Source of the DNA: JAQVSH01 sp964451605
GTDB taxonomy: Bacteria > Bacteroidota > Bacteroidia > Bacteroidales > UBA4181
DNA length: 7,689 nucleotides
NCBI GenBank assembly: GCA_964451605.1
Contig: CAYVJA010000090.1
Coordinates: 1-7,689 of the forward strand
Direction: 5' to 3'
This document shows, piece after piece, positions 1-7,583 of the stretch. The notes beneath the pieces were generated by a model that worked only from the letters and a program-made list of their open reading frames with translations, searched no databases and was not told the DNA's origin. Position 1 is the stretch's first letter. Every line of letters begins with the position of its first letter. The position numbers and the translations under genes were made by a program.

Positions 1-64
1 CTAATGCTCTAGTGCTCTAATGCTCTAATGCTCTAATGCTCTAATGCTCTAGTGCTCTAATGCT
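1..64. repeat. Left tandem array of an 8-base unit (CTAATGCT, 8 copies)
   Basis: Eight head-to-tail 8-base units run without a gap from the window edge. Units 1, 3-6 and 8 are CTAATGCT; units 2 and 7 are CTAGTGCT. The array probably continues to the left of the window. Read on the minus strand, the direction of the operon, the unit is AGCATTAG or AGCACTAG, the same unit seen on the plus strand at the right end of the window. The array begins 22 bases past the stop codon of the GH2 gene. It codes for nothing: every unit contains a stop triplet on each strand, and because 8 is not a multiple of 3 all six frames close. Confidence 0.97.
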
Positions 65-75
65 GCGCTGCGCGC
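65..75. repeat. GC-rich cap of the left array
   Basis: GCGCTGCGCGC directly abuts the octamer array on its operon-facing side. Its reverse complement GCGCGCAGCGC matches the cap at 7577-7588 (GCGCGCCAGCGC) except for one extra C. It can form a 4-base-pair stem (GCGC/GCGC, 65-68 with 72-75) around a 3-base loop. That is too short, and lacks a T-tract, to be called a terminator. It lies 11 bases beyond the GH2 stop codon, so the 3' end of the operon transcript probably runs into it. Confidence 0.8.
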
Positions 76-86
76 TCATCTTCAAA

Positions 87-3029
87 TTATCTAATTATTA
101 TGGGTATGTCAGTGGAGGGGAGGTCGGGGGTGTTGGCGGTGAGGGTGGCGGTGCCGGGGGTGCCGAGGGGGCGGATGATGATGAGGGCGGTTCCTTTATA
201 GGTGTGGCATTGGGCGGTGGAAGTTTTGGATGAGGTGGAGGTTTGGGATGGAGTGAAGCTTTGCATTTGGCGGGGGTTGGCGTTGCCAACGGCCTGTATT
301 ACGGCGGGGCCGTCGAGTTGAAGGGTGATGAGGCGATCGGAGATGGTGACGGGCTGCCCAAGCGAGTCGGTGAGTTGAAGGGTTACGAAGCTTAGGTCGC
401 CATTTTGGGAGGTGATGCGATTGCGATCGGGGGTGAGCGTGAGCGAGGCCGGGGCACCGGGGGTGGTAAGGGTGAGGGTGTCGGCATCGGTACCTGTTTC
501 GGTTAGGGCAATGACGCGAAGCCGTCCGGGCTGGTACGGGAGGGTCAGGGTTGCCTTGTTCGGGGTTTCGACGCCCACCTCGGCCGAGGCGGTCTGTTTG
601 TCGTTCAGTTCAAGTCTTACGGCAGGATACGACGTATAGAGGTTAATAGTAAGGGGGCGGCCTTCGTAACCGGGCCATTCCCAGACGGGCTGCTCGTTAG
701 GCCATCCCCAGGGGCTCACCTTTTCGGATTGGCCGTCGGTGGGGGCCTGAACCATGGCAACAAGGGCACTTCTGCCCCAGACCAGGTCACGATAATAAGC
801 CTGGGGTTTTTTCTGCCCAATCAGGTCGAGATCGCCACACCAGCTGTTGAACCAGGGCCACGGCTTCAGACCATGGCCGGCATCGCGGCCGGTATCGGCG
901 TGGGCTATGCCCGCTTCGCCCAGATAGTCGATGGCAGTCCAGACAAAATCGCCGATTACATAGGGAAAACGCTCTACCAAAGCCCAGTTTTCGGCAGCCT
1001 CGCGCGGAAACGATTCGGTACCCATAATGATTCGCCCGGGATACGCGTCGTGATCGGCCCGATAACGACGCCATTGGTAGTTATACCCCTGTACATCGAG
1101 CAGCTTAAAGGCGGGGGCCGTAGCCTCCCACGAAAGTCCGGGACGATCCCAAAAATCACAGATGCCCTGGGTTACCGGACGGGTAAAATCGTAGGTACGA
1201 AGCTCCCTGATCAACATCTCTGCCACTTTCAGCCCCTCTTCGTCGGCCCGTTCAGGGATTTCATTGCCGATGCTCCACATGATCACCGAAGGGTGGTTTC
1301 GGTCGCGCAATACCATCGAGGCCAGGTCTCGACGCGCGAAGGTTTCGAAAAAGAGGTGGTAGTCACTGCTCCTTTTGGCTTCGCGCCACATATCGAAGGC
1401 CTCGTCAATAACCAGCATACCCAGGCGGTCGGCCGCATCGAGCAGGGCAGTAGAGGGAGGATTGTGCGCAGTGCGGACGGCATTATAGCCTTGCGCCTTG
1501 AGTAGCTCCAACTTACGGTATTCGGCTCTGTCGAAGGCTGCCGAACCCAGAATGCCATTGTCGTGATGAATACAGCCCCCTTTAAGCAAAATGGGCTTGC
1601 CATTCAGAGCAAAGCCTGTTTCGGGGCTGAGACCCAGCCAACGGACACCAAAAGTCTGGGTGGTCTGGTCAATGATACGGCCTTCCCGTTTCAAGGTAAG
1701 CCGGGCAGTGTAGAGACAGGGCGAACCGGGCTCCCACAGCTGAGGATTTTGGAGCGTAAAACGCAACTTCGACTCGCTTTGCGCAAAGCGCTCGTACCTG
1801 ACCGAATCGGAGAGTACGGAAACCCGGCGTCCGCCGGCATCGAGAAGTTCGACGGTTAACACAGCCACACCCTCTTCTTGTAACCGACACTTCAACAAAC
1901 TGTTCACCTGAACCATCGCCTTCTCGGCCGAAACCTGAGGCGTGGTGATATCCACTCCCCATAAGGGAATGTGAAGAGGGGGCAGGCGCAACAGATGTAC
2001 ATGCCGATAGATACCCGATCCGGAATACCAACGGCTGTTCTTCCCCCAATTCTTCACCTGAACGGCCACTACATTCTCCTGTCCGGGAGGCAGAAGAGCC
2101 TCTGTAATATCAACCTGCAGTGGGGCATAGCCACTGGGATGCACCGCCAACCTGCGGCCATTCACCCAGATATCAGAAAACATATAGATTCCGTCGAAGA
2201 GAAGCGAAATCTCATTCGCTGTATCGGAGGGCTGAAGGGTAAAATGTTTTCTATACCAACCGGTTCCGCCAAAGGTATGGCCCGTATCGGCCCCACCCTG
2301 ACTCCATGCGGTAAAAGGACCCACAGCCGCTGTCGGAGGCAACGTGGGTTCTGTATATCCGCCACTGCCCGAAAGGGAATAAACCCTCACTGCCACTTGA
2401 TTTACCGACCTGCACAGCGAGTCGGGAATGGTGTAACAACGAGGCTCAAGAGGAGCCGCATAAGGCTTTTGAAACCGCGCGGGCATCAATCCGGTACTAC
2501 CTGCCAGTGTACCGTTCCAATAGAGCTGATCGGCATCGGAAAAGCGGCCCAAAACCAGTTGTATGCCGCTGTGTACCAGCGAATCGGGCAGATTGACTGT
2601 GGTTCGATACCAACCGTAGGTACCTCCCTCCTGCCCCTCATTACGACTGCTCCAGATATGGGGTAACCCAATCGGTTCCCAGCCGGAATCATCGAAAGAG
2701 GGTAAACTCCATTGCGAAGAGTCGCCTCCGGCAAACCGCCATCCTCCACTATCGGGGGTTACTACCGGAAGTTGCGAATCAAGCCCGAAATCTTCGATGC
2801 TCCAGTCGTGCGGCAGTGTGACTTTGCGCCAACCCGAATCGGGATAGTCCGGTAACTGGGCACCGGGGGGGTTACTCCGGATAAAACGCCACTCCTCGTC
2901 GAAAAGGGCTTGACGCGCACTATTTACAGGAGCCACAAAACCCTCCGGGGCCTTTTGGCCGACACAACCGGAAAGGAGAAAACAGAATACTAAAAAGAGA
3001 AGAGGAAACAGGCTGTTTCGGGAGTACAT
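87..3029 (-). CDS. GH2 family beta-galactosidase-like lipoprotein with nested jelly-roll domain
   Basis: A 980-residue exo-glycosidase of family GH2, probably removing terminal beta-galactosyl or alpha-L-arabinopyranosyl units; the substrate is inferred, not seen. The N-terminus has a hydrophobic stretch and lipobox LSGC (Cys22), so it is a lipoprotein; no acidic surface-export signal follows the Cys. Domains in order: GH2 sugar-binding jelly roll (about 43-84, resuming at 239-350), interrupted by a second jelly-roll-like unit (about 92-238); Ig-like domain (about 355-460); TIM barrel (about 465-755); DUF4982-like domain (about 757-850); C-terminal Ig/invasin-like domain (about 858-980). Acid/base is Glu590 in SIGNE and nucleophile is Glu672 in MGTES, both intact. 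The barrel motif with HHDNG (488-492) and NAVRTAHNPP (516-525) is typical of the family. The start ATG at 3027-3029 lies 20 bases after the upstream gene's stop, so the two are co-transcribed; no Shine-Dalgarno is visible. The last 500 bases are skewed in composition. Confidence 0.93.
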   Translation of the reverse strand: MYSRNSLFPLLFLVFCFLLSGCVGQKAPEGFVAPVNSARQALFDEEWRFIRSNPPGAQLPDYPDSGWRKVTLPHDWSIEDFGLDSQLPVVTPDSGGWRFAGGDSSQWSLPSFDDSGWEPIGLPHIWSSRNEGQEGGTYGWYRTTVNLPDSLVHSGIQLVLGRFSDADQLYWNGTLAGSTGLMPARFQKPYAAPLEPRCYTIPDSLCRSVNQVAVRVYSLSGSGGYTEPTLPPTAAVGPFTAWSQGGADTGHTFGGTGWYRKHFTLQPSDTANEISLLFDGIYMFSDIWVNGRRLAVHPSGYAPLQVDITEALLPPGQENVVAVQVKNWGKNSRWYSGSGIYRHVHLLRLPPLHIPLWGVDITTPQVSAEKAMVQVNSLLKCRLQEEGVAVLTVELLDAGGRRVSVLSDSVRYERFAQSESKLRFTLQNPQLWEPGSPCLYTARLTLKREGRIIDQTTQTFGVRWLGLSPETGFALNGKPILLKGGCIHHDNGILGSAAFDRAEYRKLELLKAQGYNAVRTAHNPPSTALLDAADRLGMLVIDEAFDMWREAKRSSDYHLFFETFARRDLASMVLRDRNHPSVIMWSIGNEIPERADEEGLKVAEMLIRELRTYDFTRPVTQGICDFWDRPGLSWEATAPAFKLLDVQGYNYQWRRYRADHDAYPGRIIMGTESFPREAAENWALVERFPYVIGDFVWTAIDYLGEAGIAHADTGRDAGHGLKPWPWFNSWCGDLDLIGQKKPQAYYRDLVWGRSALVAMVQAPTDGQSEKVSPWGWPNEQPVWEWPGYEGRPLTINLYTSYPAVRLELNDKQTASAEVGVETPNKATLTLPYQPGRLRVIALTETGTDADTLTLTTPGAPASLTLTPDRNRITSQNGDLSFVTLQLTDSLGQPVTISDRLITLQLDGPAVIQAVGNANPRQMQSFTPSQTSTSSKTSTAQCHTYKGTALIIIRPLGTPGTATLTANTPDLPSTDIPIIIR
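117..171 (+). other. G-run cluster (possible G-quadruplex) in the GH2 template strand
   Basis: Five runs of three to five G lie at 117-120, 126-130, 143-145, 156-160 and 167-171 on the plus strand, the template strand of the GH2 gene. Loops are 5, 12, 10 and 6 bases, so two exceed the usual 7-base limit for a strict quadruplex motif, but GG steps inside the loops could serve. The runs come from ACC, CCC and GGC codons of the Pro/Thr-rich tail. A structural role is only a possibility. Confidence 0.35.
213..248 (-). repeat. 18-base imperfect tandem duplication in the GH2 3' end
   Basis: Two adjacent 18-base units (213-230 and 231-248) match at 14 of 18 positions and encode SKTSTA and SQTSTS on the minus strand. 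They give a Ser/Thr-rich low-complexity loop inside the last Ig-like domain, just before the YKGTALIIIR strand. In relatives as I remember them, this loop is shorter. The copy is in frame, so the domain should still fold with an enlarged loop. Confidence 0.6.
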
Positions 3030-3049
3030 AAACGGGAAAATAGAGGGTT

Positions 3050-4987
3050 TTAGGGAATGTTGTAAGAACGGTAATCGGCACGGGTTACGTTCAACGAAAC
3101 CGGAAGCCAGACCCGATAGCGGGAGTGGTTGTCCCAGGTGTTCCCGGCCGATGCAAAGTCGCAGAAATGGACAGGACGTGGCGCGCCAAACTCCCGTTCA
3201 AGATTGGTTCCCAGCACCAATTTTGTGGTAAATCCCAACCAGATACCGGCAGGAAGCCCCTCTTTTACCGGGACCAGCTCAATAGGCGCAATGCCGGGCG
3301 CACCCACCGATTCATCGATCGGGCCATCGTCGAATCGGGCATCGCGGGCCAGCAAAACCGGACCTCTTTCGAAGGCCACATAACGGCCGTTCTGCAGGGT
3401 ACGGGGCTCCATATCGAACTCCAGCACCACCTTATCGCCCTGGTTCCAAGTTCTGGAAAGGGCAAGGTAACTGCCGGGCGTAACTGCCCCAATCTCCTCA
3501 CCATTTAGTGTCACCGAGGTGCGACGGCTCCACGCGGGAATCCTGCACTTTAGAACGTATGCACGGCTCTTCGATGCCCTTACCGACAACTCTACCCGAC
3601 CGGTGGCCGGATAATCGGTTTTCTGCTCAATAGCAAAACTATTCTTCTCGCCGGGGCCGGAAACCACCGACACAGAGGGAGCATAAAGATTCACACAGAG
3701 GGTATCGGCCGATTGTGTCAGGAGCGTCTCGGGAATCGTAGCAAAGCCGCGGGGTCCGTTGGCAATACAACAGTTGGTATGCACACCGCACTGATCTTCG
3801 CCGGCACCCCGTGTCCCACTCAGGGGAGAGTATTTGGTAAAAAGGGCCGTACCGGGATGCATAGAACCCAAAAAGGCGTTGTAGAGGGTTCGTTCCAGCC
3901 AATCGGCATAGAGCGGTTTCCCGGTGGCGAGCAGCAGCGACTGGCAAAGGCGCATCCAAGTGGTGGTAACACAGGTTTCCATCATGTGGTAGGTGGGCTC
4001 GGCCTGCAACGGAATGCCGTGATACCAGCATTCGAAGGCCGATCCGGAACCGGCCGCATTGATTTCGGTTTGGGCAATATCATTGGCTACAGCCTCAACC
4101 ACTGCCAAATACGTTGCATTCCCGGTTACTTTCCAAAGTTCGAGCAGCCCCTGATAACACGACATCATCTCGTAGGCCTTCATTCCGTTTTCTACCGAAA
4201 ACCACGACTTAGGATGGGGAAATCTGTCGGCCACATGCACACCGGCAAGTGCTTTTGCAATCAGACCCGGCCCTTCGGCCGTTTCCCAGCTGGTTACAAT
4301 ATAGTTGGCAAAGTCGAGATAGCGTTTGTCGAGCGTCTCCCGATAGAGCCAGACAATGGGCTCCAATACCGACGAAGCGGCCATACCCCGGTAGTTACCC
4401 ACCGAAATAATCGACTTCTTGCCGGGTTCGGACCCCACTTCGCTCATCAGGTGATTGGCCAGACGAATCGCAGAAGCCAGCAGCTCTTTCCGACGGCTTT
4501 TATCCGACTCCTGGCGGTACTGCAACAAGATGCCCGACAAAGTATATTTCCGTCCCCAGACATCCCACTGTTCCAGATGCTTATCGGGGGCATAGTTTCC
4601 AATATACCCATCGGCGCTCTGGGTGGCCACCACCGTCTGCGTCGACGATTGCATCATGGCGCCCAGTTCGGGATTGGCGGTAAGCGCATAAAGAGGGGCG
4701 GCACCTAACATCCATTTGCCCCAAAACTCTGTTTGCCAGCGGTTCGACTCGGTCCGAACCTTATAAATATCGGTGATTTCGTTTATATCCTGCCCTATTA
4801 CCCGCTTTTTCAAACAGATATCGAGCATTTCGCCCAAATGGCCCGAAAGGGTAATCTGCGAAAGAGGAAGGCTCTGCTGCAACTCTCTTTGCACCGACTC
4901 CGGCTGACGGGGGGCGGCAAGGAGAAAAACGGGACAAACAAACAGTAAGCAGGCCCCGGCAAGAGTACGAAAAAGTGATTTGTGCAT
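3050..4987 (-). CDS. DUF1680-family (GH127-like) glycoside hydrolase, secreted
   Basis: A 645-residue exported enzyme of the DUF1680/GH127 superfamily, whose known members are retaining beta-L-arabinofuranosidases using a zinc-bound cysteine nucleophile. The start chosen is ATG at 4985-4987, giving MHKSLFRT, a hydrophobic stretch and cleavage near residue 24-25 (FLLA/AP). A longer in-frame start at 5020 would cover the likely promoter box and add a polar extension before the signal peptide. The alpha-barrel spans about 45-410, then a beta-sandwich to the end. The expected zinc ligands are present: Glu337 and Cys339 (MMETC), Cys406 and Cys407 (TNCC). Glu319 (SAFECW), 18 residues before Glu337, is the candidate acid/base. 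It lacks the extra C-terminal domains of its neighbour and differs from it throughout, so it is not a recent duplicate. Relatives include enzymes for other sugars (GH127 also holds an aceric acid hydrolase), so the exact substrate is open. It ends 20 bases before the GH2 start. Confidence 0.9.
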   Translation of the reverse strand: MHKSLFRTLAGACLLFVCPVFLLAAPRQPESVQRELQQSLPLSQITLSGHLGEMLDICLKKRVIGQDINEITDIYKVRTESNRWQTEFWGKWMLGAAPLYALTANPELGAMMQSSTQTVVATQSADGYIGNYAPDKHLEQWDVWGRKYTLSGILLQYRQESDKSRRKELLASAIRLANHLMSEVGSEPGKKSIISVGNYRGMAASSVLEPIVWLYRETLDKRYLDFANYIVTSWETAEGPGLIAKALAGVHVADRFPHPKSWFSVENGMKAYEMMSCYQGLLELWKVTGNATYLAVVEAVANDIAQTEINAAGSGSAFECWYHGIPLQAEPTYHMMETCVTTTWMRLCQSLLLATGKPLYADWLERTLYNAFLGSMHPGTALFTKYSPLSGTRGAGEDQCGVHTNCCIANGPRGFATIPETLLTQSADTLCVNLYAPSVSVVSGPGEKNSFAIEQKTDYPATGRVELSVRASKSRAYVLKCRIPAWSRRTSVTLNGEEIGAVTPGSYLALSRTWNQGDKVVLEFDMEPRTLQNGRYVAFERGPVLLARDARFDDGPIDESVGAPGIAPIELVPVKEGLPAGIWLGFTTKLVLGTNLEREFGAPRPVHFCDFASAGNTWDNHSRYRVWLPVSLNVTRADYRSYNIP

Positions 4988-5009
4988 AGTAGAAAGTTTA
5001 AACTGTACA

Positions 5010-5017
5010 CAAATATA
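5010..5017 (-). promoter_or_regulatory. Candidate Bacteroidota -7 promoter box TATATTTG
   Basis: On the minus strand TATATTTG fits the Bacteroidota housekeeping -7 consensus TAnnTTTG exactly. It lies in the 62-base gap between the two DUF1680 genes, 22 bases before the ATG at 4987. No TTTG -33 element is seen at the usual spacing; the nearest upstream TTTG (5062-5065) is too far and inside the upstream gene. It could be a weak internal promoter giving separate expression of the last two genes. Confidence 0.4.
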
Positions 5018-5049
5018 CAAAATCGCACCGACCTCTTAGCGCAGGCTCA

Positions 5050-7440
5050 CTATTTGCGGACCAAACGAATGTAATAGACCGAACCGGCAGATTGCCCCTG
5101 GGTTGCCTGAAATTTTACCCTGATGTGGGTTTTGTTGCGAACCATTTCATCGGGGATGGGATAGGTGACATAGACAAACTTTGCCTCTGACGGAGGTTCG
5201 GCAACAGATTCTATCGGCAATTTTTGGTCGTCGATATAGAGCTCGAACGATCGATTGCCCGCATCGCCACCCCAATAACGAACCATCAGACTTAAACCGG
5301 TTTCAGAACCGGTAGCCATCTTATAGCTAAAAAAACCACCGCCACGGGCATTCCGGAAGAACTGGTCAAGAAAGTTACCGGTAGAAGAGCGCTCACTCTG
5401 CATGGCATGGTCAACCTCGGGCTGCTGCTCTCCCGGAGCCACGAAGTCGATGGTCCGGCTGTCGAGAGCCAGCCGCTCTTTCTCCAGCGCAGCCAGTTCG
5501 TCGAGATGACTCTTATACTTCTCTTCCGAGAAGGTCATCCAATACATCATATAGCGTGCATCGTGGATAGCAAAGAAGGGTACCAGCTCCAATTTTTCGG
5601 GATACTTTACCTGCAGGGCCGAAATGGAAAAGGTTAAGGGTTTGCCCGGAACGGGTTCCAGTTTCTCGCCAAGGGTACGTAGATCGTTGGCTATGATAAC
5701 CGGTGCCTTATCGACAGGGAGCTTCTCTCCGGAGGCAATGTGTCCCCAGCGACTGTCATCGGCCACTAATCCCCGCAAACCGGAGGTGCCGGTTTTGGCC
5801 CCCAGGAGGATGGGACCGTGGAAAAATGCCACATAGTGAGGCACATTGGGTAAGGACTCAACGCGATTCTCCATAGGCATCTGGATCTCCACCTTATCGC
5901 CCGTTTTCCAATTGGCTGCAATAGGGATATACGAAGAGGGTTTGGCCTGATACGATACAGGTTTCCCATTCACCGTAACTTTAAACGCTCCCTCTTTCAC
6001 CCACTGCGGATAACGAACCATTAACACAAAGCGGCCCGAACCTTTCGTGACAACCAACCGGGTAACATCGCTGTACGGGAAGGTGGTCTCCTGCCTGAGG
6101 GTGATGCCTTTGTCCTTCCAGTTCAGCTCGGAGGCAACAAACAGGTTCAGATAGAGCGAATCTTGCCGATGGGTGTAGATAAACTGGTTGTACTTTGCAT
6201 GGTTCTCCATACCGCTTCCTACGCAACACCACATTCCCTGATTGGGAGCCGAATAGACACGGTAGTGGCGGGGACGCGCCGGCGTAAAATAGACATATCC
6301 GCCATGTTCGGGATGTTGTGTAGAGAGAATGTGGTTGAACATAGCCTTTTCATAAAATGCCGTATACCGTTCGGAAGGATCGCTTCGGAACAGGCCTTCG
6401 GTAAGTTTCAGTATGTTATAGGTATTGCAGGTTTCCGGCCCCTCCACATCGGTCACATAATCGGAACAGGCAGCCGCGCTGGGGAAAAACTCTCTACGAC
6501 TGTTCCCTCCGATTGCAATGGAGCGGTTTTGCGAAACCGTCTCCCAGAAAAAGCGTCCGGCCTCTACATACTTCTTATCCTTCGTAATCTCTGCAATACG
6601 CTGAAAACCGACAGCTTTTGGAACCTGCGTGTTGGCATGCACGTTATCGAGATTATCGGTGTGATTGGCCATGGCATCGAGAATTGTATTGTGCGAAAAC
6701 CGTTTGGCCGCTACCAGATACTTTTCATTCCCCGAAATCTTCCAGGCATCGGCAAGGGTCTCGTTCATCCCGCCGTGTTCGGTTGCCAGCATCGCCTGCA
6801 TCTGTTCGTCCGATAGAGCCGATGTAATATCGATAGCCCAGTCGCACAATTTCAGGAACAATGCCTTTGCCTCTTCATTTCCGGTATAGGCCCAGGCATC
6901 GCGTAATCCGGCATAAAGCTTATGTACATTATACCAAGGTACCCAGGAGGCGCGATAGGCTCCGAAATCGCCTTTTTTCAGGTCGGACCACACCTTTTTG
7001 CTATTAGGCACTCCCCCGATATAACCCTTACCCCAATCGGGATAGGCGATTGTACTGGCCTCCTGACACCGTTTTAACTCGGCAATCATATACTCCATCC
7101 TTCGCAGGCACTCCTTATTGCCTGTCGAAGCGTAGTTCATAGCCATAGCCGTAAGATAGTGCCCCCCGACGTGCCCGTCGAGGCCGGCCCAGTTGGGATA
7201 AAGCGGTGCCTTAATCTCCAGGCCCGCCTCCTTCAGGAAGGGAGCCAGAAGACGATCGACATCGTATGCCAAAAGCGTTTGAATATTCAGGTCGCGAGCG
7301 TGTTTAAACGGGCCGTCGAGCAACTGCACATCCTGCATCGGAAAAGCATTTTCATACAACTTTTCCTGCGCTTCGGCCGGTTGCATCATAACCAGACCAC
7401 CAAACAAAACTGCCCATAATCGCACACCCCATTTCATCAT
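5050..7440 (-). CDS. GH127/GH146-type beta-L-arabinofuranosidase, secreted
   Basis: A 796-residue exported enzyme of the DUF1680 superfamily, expected to release terminal beta-L-arabinofuranose from a plant glycan in the periplasm. The signal peptide MMKWGVRL...PAEA cleaves after residue 24 (AEA/QEK). The catalytic alpha-barrel covers about 28-405, with GGMNETLADAW (223-233) and HANTQ (268-272). Zinc ligands are Glu336 and Cys338 (GPETC) and Cys405/Cys406 (MWCC), the same Glu-x-Cys plus Cys-Cys layout as the bifidobacterial HypBA1 enzyme; by that layout Cys405 would be the nucleophile. Glu317 (in NSRREFF) is the candidate acid/base. A beta-sandwich (about 410-540), a DUF4986-like region (about 540-640) and a C-terminal beta-rich domain resembling DUF6805 (about 680-796) follow. 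The HANTQ and GGNS...E patterns resemble GH146 as much as GH127. The start is uncertain: in-frame ATGs at 7491, 7488, 7473 and 7467 and a TTG at 7497 exist. The ATG pair at 7440/7437 gives the most standard signal peptide and has TAAGG at 7444-7448; AGAGG at 7474-7478 would suit 7467. Confidence 0.92.
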   Translation of the reverse strand: MMKWGVRLWAVLFGGLVMMQPAEAQEKLYENAFPMQDVQLLDGPFKHARDLNIQTLLAYDVDRLLAPFLKEAGLEIKAPLYPNWAGLDGHVGGHYLTAMAMNYASTGNKECLRRMEYMIAELKRCQEASTIAYPDWGKGYIGGVPNSKKVWSDLKKGDFGAYRASWVPWYNVHKLYAGLRDAWAYTGNEEAKALFLKLCDWAIDITSALSDEQMQAMLATEHGGMNETLADAWKISGNEKYLVAAKRFSHNTILDAMANHTDNLDNVHANTQVPKAVGFQRIAEITKDKKYVEAGRFFWETVSQNRSIAIGGNSRREFFPSAAACSDYVTDVEGPETCNTYNILKLTEGLFRSDPSERYTAFYEKAMFNHILSTQHPEHGGYVYFTPARPRHYRVYSAPNQGMWCCVGSGMENHAKYNQFIYTHRQDSLYLNLFVASELNWKDKGITLRQETTFPYSDVTRLVVTKGSGRFVLMVRYPQWVKEGAFKVTVNGKPVSYQAKPSSYIPIAANWKTGDKVEIQMPMENRVESLPNVPHYVAFFHGPILLGAKTGTSGLRGLVADDSRWGHIASGEKLPVDKAPVIIANDLRTLGEKLEPVPGKPLTFSISALQVKYPEKLELVPFFAIHDARYMMYWMTFSEEKYKSHLDELAALEKERLALDSRTIDFVAPGEQQPEVDHAMQSERSSTGNFLDQFFRNARGGGFFSYKMATGSETGLSLMVRYWGGDAGNRSFELYIDDQKLPIESVAEPPSEAKFVYVTYPIPDEMVRNKTHIRVKFQATQGQSAGSVYYIRLVRK

Positions 7441-7511
7441 ACACCTTACATCACAATTCTTCGGCATAAACATCCTCTTTATCTTCATCATTAACAATAT
7501 ATTACATTAAA
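7441..7511 (-). promoter_or_regulatory. Leader and presumed promoter region of the three-gene operon
   Basis: This AT-rich stretch lies between the short octamer array (7512-7535) and the chosen start of the first gene, so the operon promoter should lie here or inside the repeat element. I see no full TAnnTTTG box: the nearest candidates on the minus strand (TATATTGT and TAATTTAA) each match only six of eight positions. If translation begins at 7491 or 7467, part of this stretch is coding. Confidence 0.3.
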
Positions 7512-7535
7512 TTAGTGCTCTAGTGCTCTAGTGCT
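7512..7535. repeat. Short octamer array (TTAGTGCT + 2 x CTAGTGCT)
   Basis: Three contiguous 8-base units, TTAGTGCT, CTAGTGCT, CTAGTGCT, run in the same sense as the left array (CTAATGCT/CTAGTGCT) and opposite to the long array at 7589-7689. This array forms the operon-facing arm of the composite element at 7512-7689. Confidence 0.9.
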
Positions 7536-7537
7536 TG

Positions 7538-7583
7538 GGCGCGCATTAACCATTCACCACTAACCATTAAAAATTAGCGCGCC
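7538..7583. repeat. GC-clamped inverted repeat around a 7-base repeat core
   Basis: GGCGCGC (7538-7544) and GCGCGCC (7577-7583) are perfect inverted repeats of 7 bases separated by 32 bases. The space between is made of degenerate heptamers in tandem: ATTAACC, ATTCACC, ACTAACC, ATTAAAA, then ATTA running into the second clamp. The heptamer core thus forms the loop of a possible hairpin whose outer arms are the octamer arrays on each side. Confidence 0.8.

Noticed and set aside
65..75. Intrinsic terminator after the GH2 gene
   Set aside because: The stem is only 4 base pairs and no T-tract follows it in the minus-strand direction.
729..1505. Plus-strand open frame of 258 codons opposite the GH2 barrel
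   Set aside because: Fully antisense to the conserved catalytic region of GH2, including the acid/base motif, and the protein resembles nothing I know. The same reasoning removes 1971-2666 and 6163-6816.
3713..4708. Long open frame on the plus strand (331 codons) opposite the second DUF1680 gene
   Set aside because: Its translation shows no domain, signal or family motif, and it lies wholly antisense to a well-supported enzyme gene. It is a shadow of that gene's codon bias.
4996..5003. Palindrome GTTTAAAC as an operator between the DUF1680 genes
   Set aside because: An 8-base AT-rich palindrome occurs easily by chance, and no second copy or known regulator site supports it.
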